Notes under the pieces: generated by a model
Databases searched by the model: none
What the model was told of the DNA's origin: nothing
What the model saw: only the letters and a program-made list of their open reading frames with translations
Origin: Gordius sp. MW1
Lineage: Eukaryota > Nematomorpha > Gordioida > Gordea > Gordiidae
Length of the DNA stretch: 64,000 bases
NCBI GenBank assembly: GCA_964036665.1
Contig: OZ038532.1
Span: forward strand, 10,744,537 to 10,808,536
Direction: 5' to 3'
Part shown: one piece after another, positions 59,973 through 64,000 of the stretch
How positions within the stretch are numbered: the first letter of the stretch is position 1
Layout of the letters: each line of letters starts with the position of its first letter
Position numbers and translations under genes: made by a program

Positions 59973-60634
59973 AAAATCTCATTATGGTGCCCGCCCATGC
60001 CTACTTGAAAATCTCAATTTAGAACGTTAGCCTGCCCCACCCTTAGCCGAGTGGGCTCAGCAGCGAGCCCAACTTTTTGGTTGTTTAATTTTTATTTTTA
60101 ATTACAAGTAAAATGCAAAAAAAAAATTGCCAGCTTCCCCCCCCCCCCCCCATAGACATAAACCAGTGAAAAGTGTGAATTAAATACTGATATCTTACGA
60201 GGGTAGAGTCTAACAGGACTAGCTGGACTTAAAGCCCAAGCCCTGTCAAAATCAAACATACTAAACATTTAGCCATTCTTTGAAATAAAACAGCCCTATT
60301 TTAAATAAATATATGGTTCGCTCCCCTGTATAATACAGCTTTAGACTTCTCCTCCCTGATTATAAAAAATGTTTGTATATTTTTTAAATTTATATTCAAC
60401 ATTTTTTAATATACATAAGATTTATACATGGGCGTAGCCAGGATTGGAATTAGAGGGGGGCAATAATGATTAAAAAAGGCAAATAACAATTTTTTTAAAA
60501 TTTTAGCCTTTATTATAAAAATTTTAAGATTTTTTGGAGGGGGGCAGCACCTCTCTCTGCCACCCCCTGACTACGCCCTTGGATATATATACATAATAGC
60601 GAAAACTTTTAAAAATAGGTAAGCAATTCAAACC
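59973..60634. other. Intergenic, one MITE-like repeat
   Basis: AT-rich with a poly-C tract (60139-60151) and a GGGCGTAGCC repeat at 60430-60578. No gene. Confidence 0.5.
60430..60578 (+). mobile_element. GGGCGTAGCC MITE-like element, complete
   Basis: 149 bp, left end GGGCGTAGCCAGG and right end CCTGACTACGCCC (one mismatch over 13 bp). A T/A-rich centre lies between a G-run and a C-rich stretch, so the element can fold on itself. It is the clearest copy of the family that also occurs at 2779, 3981, 21638, 36383, 37494 and 53190. Confidence 0.65.
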
Positions 60635-61806
60635 ATTGGTCAGCAGCCAGCGGACGGCCAAAAAGTGATAATAGCAATGGTAGGAACAGGAACAATTATA
60701 ATAGTCAAAAAAAACGAAAAAAATATTTTAGATTCACATTTTGGCCAATGGTCATTTTTTCCATCGGTCAGGAGCCAGCGGACGGCCAAAAAGTCATAAT
60801 AGCAATGGTAGTAACAGGAACAATCATAATAGTCAAAAAAAAACGAAAAAATAAACTCGGATTCACATTTTGGCCAATGGTCATTTTTTTCAGTGGTCAG
60901 CAGCCAACGGACGGCCAAAAAGTCTTATTATCAATGATAGTAACAAGAACAATCATAAGAGTCAAAAAAACCCGGGATTCTAACCCAAAAACTAGTTAAA
61001 TTGCATAGCAATTAAAAGTAAACAACTTTTATTTATGTTTATTATATAACATTGGTCAGCAGCCAGCGGACGACCAAAAAGTCATAATAGCAATGGTAGT
61101 AACAGGAACAATCATAATAGTCAAAAAAAAACGAAAAAAAAAGTTTCGAATCACATTTTGGCCAATGGTCATTTTATTCCATGTGTCAGCAGCCAGCGGA
61201 CGGCCAAAAAGGCATAATAGCAATGGTAGTAACAGGAACAATCATAATAGTCAAAAAGAAACGAAAAAAAAATTTTCGAATCACATTTTGGCCAATGGTC
61301 ATTTTATTCCATTGGTCAGCAGCCAGCGGACGGCCAAAAAGTCATAATAGCAATGGTAGTAACAGGAACAATCATAATAGTCAAAAAAAAAACGAAAAAA
61401 ATAATTCCGATTCACATTTTGGCCAATGGTCATTTTTTCCATCGGTCAGTAGCCAGCGGACGGCTAAAATGTCATATTATCAATGGTATTAACAAGAACA
61501 AAATATTAATTTAATTAACAGGGACCCATATCAGTAGAGGCATAGGCCCTTGTAGTGGAGGGCACAGGGTAATTATCAATGGTAACCTATTCAAAAACGA
61601 ACAAAAAATTTCGATTTATTTGGCCAATGGTAATTTTTTTCAATGGTCAGTAGCCTGCGGACGGTCAAAAAGTCGAATTATCAATGGTATTAACAATTAA
61701 TTTAATTTAAAAAAGGCTGGCGCCAATAACTTGGTGGACGACGGACGGACGACGGACGGACGACGGACGGACGACGCACAAAAAACGAGCCCATAAATTG
61801 CATAGC
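60635..61806 (+). repeat. Hairpin repeat array and tRNA-derived tail, partial copy
   Basis: 60635-60990 is an array like 28620-29000. 61050-61806 repeats 59220-59970 almost exactly, including the unusual CCATGTGTCAGC variant and the (GACGGACG)n run, and ends at the GCATAGCAATT terminal module. Confidence 0.75.
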
Positions 61807-64000
61807 AATTAATAAAACTAAATAATTTTGTTTACTGCGACCGAACTTGTGAAGAATATTGAATTTTGTGAATTTACAGTAAAAACTAAGCTTAAGCTAG
61901 AAAAACGAATTTAATCTAAAAAGCGTAAAAGGATTATCTTTCTAGAAGATTCGAAATCTTAAATAAGTTTAAATTACAATAGAATCCTCAGCTTTTATAT
62001 GACAACTATTAGAAATGTTAACTTCCGAATATCTATTTAAGATATTTACCCAATAAAAAACATATTATTCAATGAAAGTAAATGTTATTTTTACTTAAGT
62101 TTACTGCGACCGAACTTGTGGAGAATATTGAATTTTGTGAATTTACAGTTAAAACTAAGCTTAAGCTAGAAGTGCTAAACGAATTTAATCTAAACAGCGT
62201 AAAAGGATTATCTTTCTAGAAGATTCGAAATCTTAAATAAGTTTAAATTACAAATTATTTTATTGAAATTAAATTAGATTCAATTAATAAATAGCAATTA
62301 ATTACCTGTTGTGAATTTAATTAATTGTTAATGATTAAGTTTGTAGATGGTTTATTGGAAATAAAGAAATGAGTATTTGAAAATTTACAAAGTCATGCTC
62401 TCTATACGATTTTTCGTTTCCCTCGGAAAAGCCATTAAATTCCAAGGTTGAGTAATTAAAGTAAGATTAAGTTATTGGGCGAAGCGGGTACTCGAGAGTA
62501 TGTTTTTGGGGGGGGGGCATTAATTAGGGTTAATAAATAACCTATCAAAATTAATTTTGGGATAACAAATATTTTTTTTTAATTTGAAAAGGTGCCTAAC
62601 ATTAAGAAATATTAAATTATTATTAAATAAAAAATATAATCCTCAAGGTTTATATGTAAACTATCAAATTGGCATAATGCGAGCATACTTACGAGCTTGG
62701 AAAGAATTTAGAGGCTTCCATTGGAGGGACCGGTTAAAATTTAAAAAAATCACTTTGCCCCTCCCAGGTATTGACCTACGCAAGTCCTGCATTAAGGATA
62801 CATAAAATTAAAATTAAACTTTGTTACAAACATAATTATTTAAACTAATTTAAAACTCCTCGTTTCAAATCATCAAAAGCGAATAAAAAATAAGTTTAAA
62901 AACGGGTATATGTGCCAAAATTCAAAAATATTTAAAATTAGGCGTGTAACAAACATTATATTATAAAACATGACAATGTTAAGATTTTGCAGAATTGTTG
63001 GGAGAAAGTTTTTGTTGAATTTGAACAATTTTTAAAAAAATCAAAAATTTGGCCAATGGTCATTTTTTTCCATTGGTCAGTACCAACAGATACTCTATAA
63101 GTCAATGATAGCCAAAAAAACGAAAACAAAATTTGACGGCCAAAAAGTCATAATAGCAATGGTAGTAACAGGAACAATCATAATAGTCAAAAAAAAAACG
63201 AAAAAAATAATTCCGATTCACATTTTGGCCAATGGTCATTTTTTCCATCGGTCAGTAGCCAGCGGACGGCTAAAATGTCATATTATCAATGGTATTAACA
63301 AGAACAAAATATTAATTTAATTAACAGGGACCCATATCAGTAGAGGCATAGGCCCTTGTAGTGGAGGGCACAGGGTAATTATCAATGGTAACCTATTCAA
63401 AAACGAACAAAAAATTTCGATTTATTTGGCCAATGGTAATTTTTTTCAATGGTCAGTAGCCTGCGGACGGTCAAAAAGTCGAATTATCAATGGTATTAAC
63501 AATTAATTTAATTTAAAAAAGGCTGGCGCCAATAACTTGGTGGACGACGGACGGACGACGGACGGACGACGCACAAAAAACGAGCCCATAAATTGCATAG
63601 CAATTAATAAAACTAAATAATTTTGTTTACTGCGACCGAACTTGTGAAGAATATTGAATTTTGTGAATTTACAGTAAAAACTAAGCTTAAGCTAGAAGTG
63701 CTAAACGAATTTAATTTAAACAGCGTAAAAGGATTATCTTTCTAGAAGATTCGAAATCTTAAATAAGTTTAAATTACAATAGAATCCTCAGCTTTTATAT
63801 GACAACTATTAGAAATGTTAACTTCCGAATATCTATTTAAGATATTTACCCAATAAAAAACATATTATTCAATGAAAGTAAATGTTATTTTTACTTAAGT
63901 TTACTGCGACCGAACTTGTGGAGAATATTGAATTTTGTGAATTTACAGTTAAAACTAAGCTTAAGCTAGAAGTGCTAAACGAATTTAATCTAAACAGCGT
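61807..64000 (+). repeat. Tandem duplication with ~1.8-kb period, running off the window
   Basis: Segment 61807-62200 recurs at 63607-64000 with few changes, so the period is 1,800 bp. Each unit joins a 530-bp segment (starting ATAAAACTAAATAATTTTGT), which itself holds two copies of a ~160-bp sequence 269 bp apart, to a shortened copy of the 1.7-kb block (62337-63606). No gene recognised. It could be the edge of a longer macrosatellite. Confidence 0.75.

Overview
This is a eukaryotic window from an AT-rich, very repeat-laden invertebrate genome. The evidence is many small GT-AG exons, a metazoan basement-membrane collagen, an RBM24/SUP-12-type RNA-binding protein, an SLC6-type exon, and several classes of transposable element. 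Arthropod is my guess; I cannot name the species.

Layout. 1-6281: AT-rich DNA with short dispersed repeats and a possible collagen signal-peptide exon (3384-3644). 6282-19116 (+): a type IV collagen gene of the alpha-1/alpha-5 class. I traced 37 exons, frame-consistent throughout (5,349 nt), from the 7S cysteines to the NC1 domain; the protein ends in an unusual Gln/Pro/Asn-rich tail. 19784-20345 (-): tail-to-tail with it, a three-exon gene for a 91-residue secreted protein with one thrombospondin type 1 repeat, visible only after splicing. 22761-22902 (-): an isolated first exon of an SLC6 transporter. 50401-55875 (-): the last three exons of an RBM24/RBM38/SUP-12-like gene, whose 5' part lies beyond the window or is unrecognised.

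Between and after these genes (about 23-50 kb and 56-64 kb) lies a nest of mobile elements. A hairpin-forming repeat of about 130 bp forms tandem arrays and is also part of a tRNA-derived dispersed element. Two different hAT-like elements (25782-27045 and 30202-45899) sit in this unit at the same target, each flanked by the 8-bp duplication CCAAAAAG. The larger one carries a broken transposase split by a 4.8-kb Ty3/gypsy element (4-bp duplication AGAT). It also carries a 9.5-kb segment with long inverted ends in TTAA context, which itself contains a decayed LINE with a restriction-like endonuclease. A 1.8-kb foldback element with G/C-tract minisatellite arms (47186-48997) has an 8-bp duplication, GCCTCTAC. 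The right end (61.8-64 kb) shows tandem duplication with a period near 1.8 kb.

The collagen and the TSR protein are both extracellular, but nothing in the sequence shows they act together. The mobile elements record an order of insertion: repeat arrays first, then hAT, then gypsy and the TTAA element. All coordinates come from reading by eye; splice sites are inferred from GT/AG and phase agreement.
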